A program made the translations under genes and the position numbers. Under the pieces are notes generated by a model that was not told the origin of the DNA, did no database searches, and worked only from the letters and a program-made list of their open reading frames with translations. Shown piece after piece: positions 13,533 to 14,220 of a stretch of DNA of 14,220 nt. Origin of the DNA: an uncultured Candidatus Saccharibacteria bacterium (GTDB lineage Bacteria > Patescibacteriota > Saccharimonadia > CAILAD01 > GCA-016700035); assembly GCA_937996675.1 (NCBI GenBank), contig CALKUN010000034.1, positions 1-14,220 of the forward strand. Reading direction: 5' to 3'. The stretch's first letter is position 1. Each line of letters starts with the position of its first letter.

Positions 13533-14220
13533 ATATCATTGGACGCCGCCGATTGTGGTTTGTTATCTCACTTCTCATTATTATCCCCGGTACGTACTCA
13601 CTGCTGCGCTGGGGTCTAAAAGCAGGCATTGAATTTACTGGTGGACAGGTCATGGAGGTGACCACTGCAGCTAGTCAGGCCGATATACGTCGCATCTTTG
13701 AGTCTGAGAAAATGGATGATGTCACAGTCGTTTCAAGTGGCGGCAATCGCTATACCGTACGATACCGTCAGGCCGACGGCACCGATACTACTACGGTTGC
13801 TGCAACCCTGAAGACAAACCTCTCTAGTATTGGCGCAGAAACAACCAGCTTTGAGTCAATTGGACCATCGGTGAGTCGAGATATTACACGCAATGCCATT
13901 ATCTCGGTAGCTCTAGCTTCCTTGGTAATTGTAGCTTTTGTTGCGTTGGCTTTCCGGAATACGCCACCACCAGTCAGTCCATTAAGTTTCGGTGTAACGG
14001 CTGTGATTGCACTTTTGCATGATAGCTTGGCCCTCGTCGGAATCTTTTCTCTCCTCGGCCACTTTGCGGGCGTTGAGGTTGACTCGCTCTTTGTGACCGC
14101 CGTGCTAACGGTGATCGGTTTCTCGGTACATGACACGATTGTTGTCTATGATCGCATTCGGGAGAACCTCAAGCGATCTACGGCCGAATTTAGTATTATC
14201 GTGAACGATAGTATTATTGA
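13529..14220 (+). CDS. secF: Protein translocase subunit SecF (3' partial)
   Basis: The first 230 residues of SecF, cut by the window end. TM1 is near residues 10-27, then the SecF motif GIEFTGGQVMEV, a small extracytoplasmic domain, and the RDITRNAI region leading into the membrane part. TM4 contains GFSVHDTIVVYDRIREN, where His replaces the more usual Asn of NDT. SecF partners SecD in the SecDF complex at the membrane. Its ATG overlaps the secD stop as ATGA (13529-13532), so the two are translationally coupled and made in matched amounts. No internal stop or frameshift is visible. Confidence 0.95.
   Translation, partial: MNIIGRRRLWFVISLLIIIPGTYSLLRWGLKAGIEFTGGQVMEVTTAASQADIRRIFESEKMDDVTVVSSGGNRYTVRYRQADGTDTTTVAATLKTNLSSIGAETTSFESIGPSVSRDITRNAIISVALASLVIVAFVALAFRNTPPPVSPLSFGVTAVIALLHDSLALVGIFSLLGHFAGVEVDSLFVTAVLTVIGFSVHDTIVVYDRIRENLKRSTAEFSIIVNDSII

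Noticed and set aside
13768..14136. 122-codon minus-strand ORF
   Set aside because: Antisense to conserved secF sequence, with composition typical of a shadow frame.

Overview
The window looks like core chromosome of a small-genome bacterium, most likely a member of the Candidate Phyla Radiation (Patescibacteria) and perhaps Saccharibacteria. The reasons are the KGG-type 74-residue basic protein, a DUF5684 membrane protein, short versions of S1, IF-2 and RbfA, and several membrane or surface proteins with Pro/Thr-rich linkers. This placement is inference from protein style, not from a marker tree. UGA ends rbfA, priA, def and secD, so the genome does not use the UGA=Gly code of Gracilibacteria/Absconditabacteria. 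I see no rRNA, tRNA, CRISPR array, insertion sequence or phage gene.

Layout. 1-2260: a cell-surface block with a 5'-truncated secreted protein (Cys-rich region, Pro/Thr linker, C-terminal fibronectin type III domain), then a DUF5684 membrane protein. 2269-2699: a KGG-domain protein behind a near-consensus promoter and a 110-nt structured leader, closed by a strong terminator shared with the opposite strand. 2674-4042 (minus): a ROK-family kinase lacking the usual zinc motif, followed by a predicted HExxH metallopeptidase with a zinc ribbon. 4183-4536: a small membrane protein with a sortase-like C-terminus, followed by a 17-bp-stem terminator. 4605-8259: a translation operon of S1, ylxR/rnpM, infB and rbfA, with S1 in the slot usually held by nusA. 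8256-8653: a receiver-only response regulator with its own promoter. 8650-12134 (minus): priA-def-fmt, a widely conserved order. 12192-14220: secD-secF, divergent from priA, with secF running off the window.

How the genes work together. S1, IF-2 and RbfA serve initiation and 30S maturation; Fmt and Def add and remove the N-formyl group of initiator methionine; SecDF drives export of proteins such as the surface proteins at the left end; PriA restarts stalled replication forks.

No wholly new system stands out. The best leads are regulatory. One is a set of -10 elements placed exactly six bases before the ATG (response regulator and priA, with a related arrangement at secD), which predicts leaderless mRNAs. 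The others are the structured leader of the KGG gene, the S1 leader with a start-less GGAGGAGG, an inverted repeat over the response-regulator promoter, and two convergent genes that end in the same CTAG. Protein-level oddities are the zinc-less ROK kinase, an SKxD instead of NKxD motif in IF-2, and the TPDTG-tailed membrane protein.
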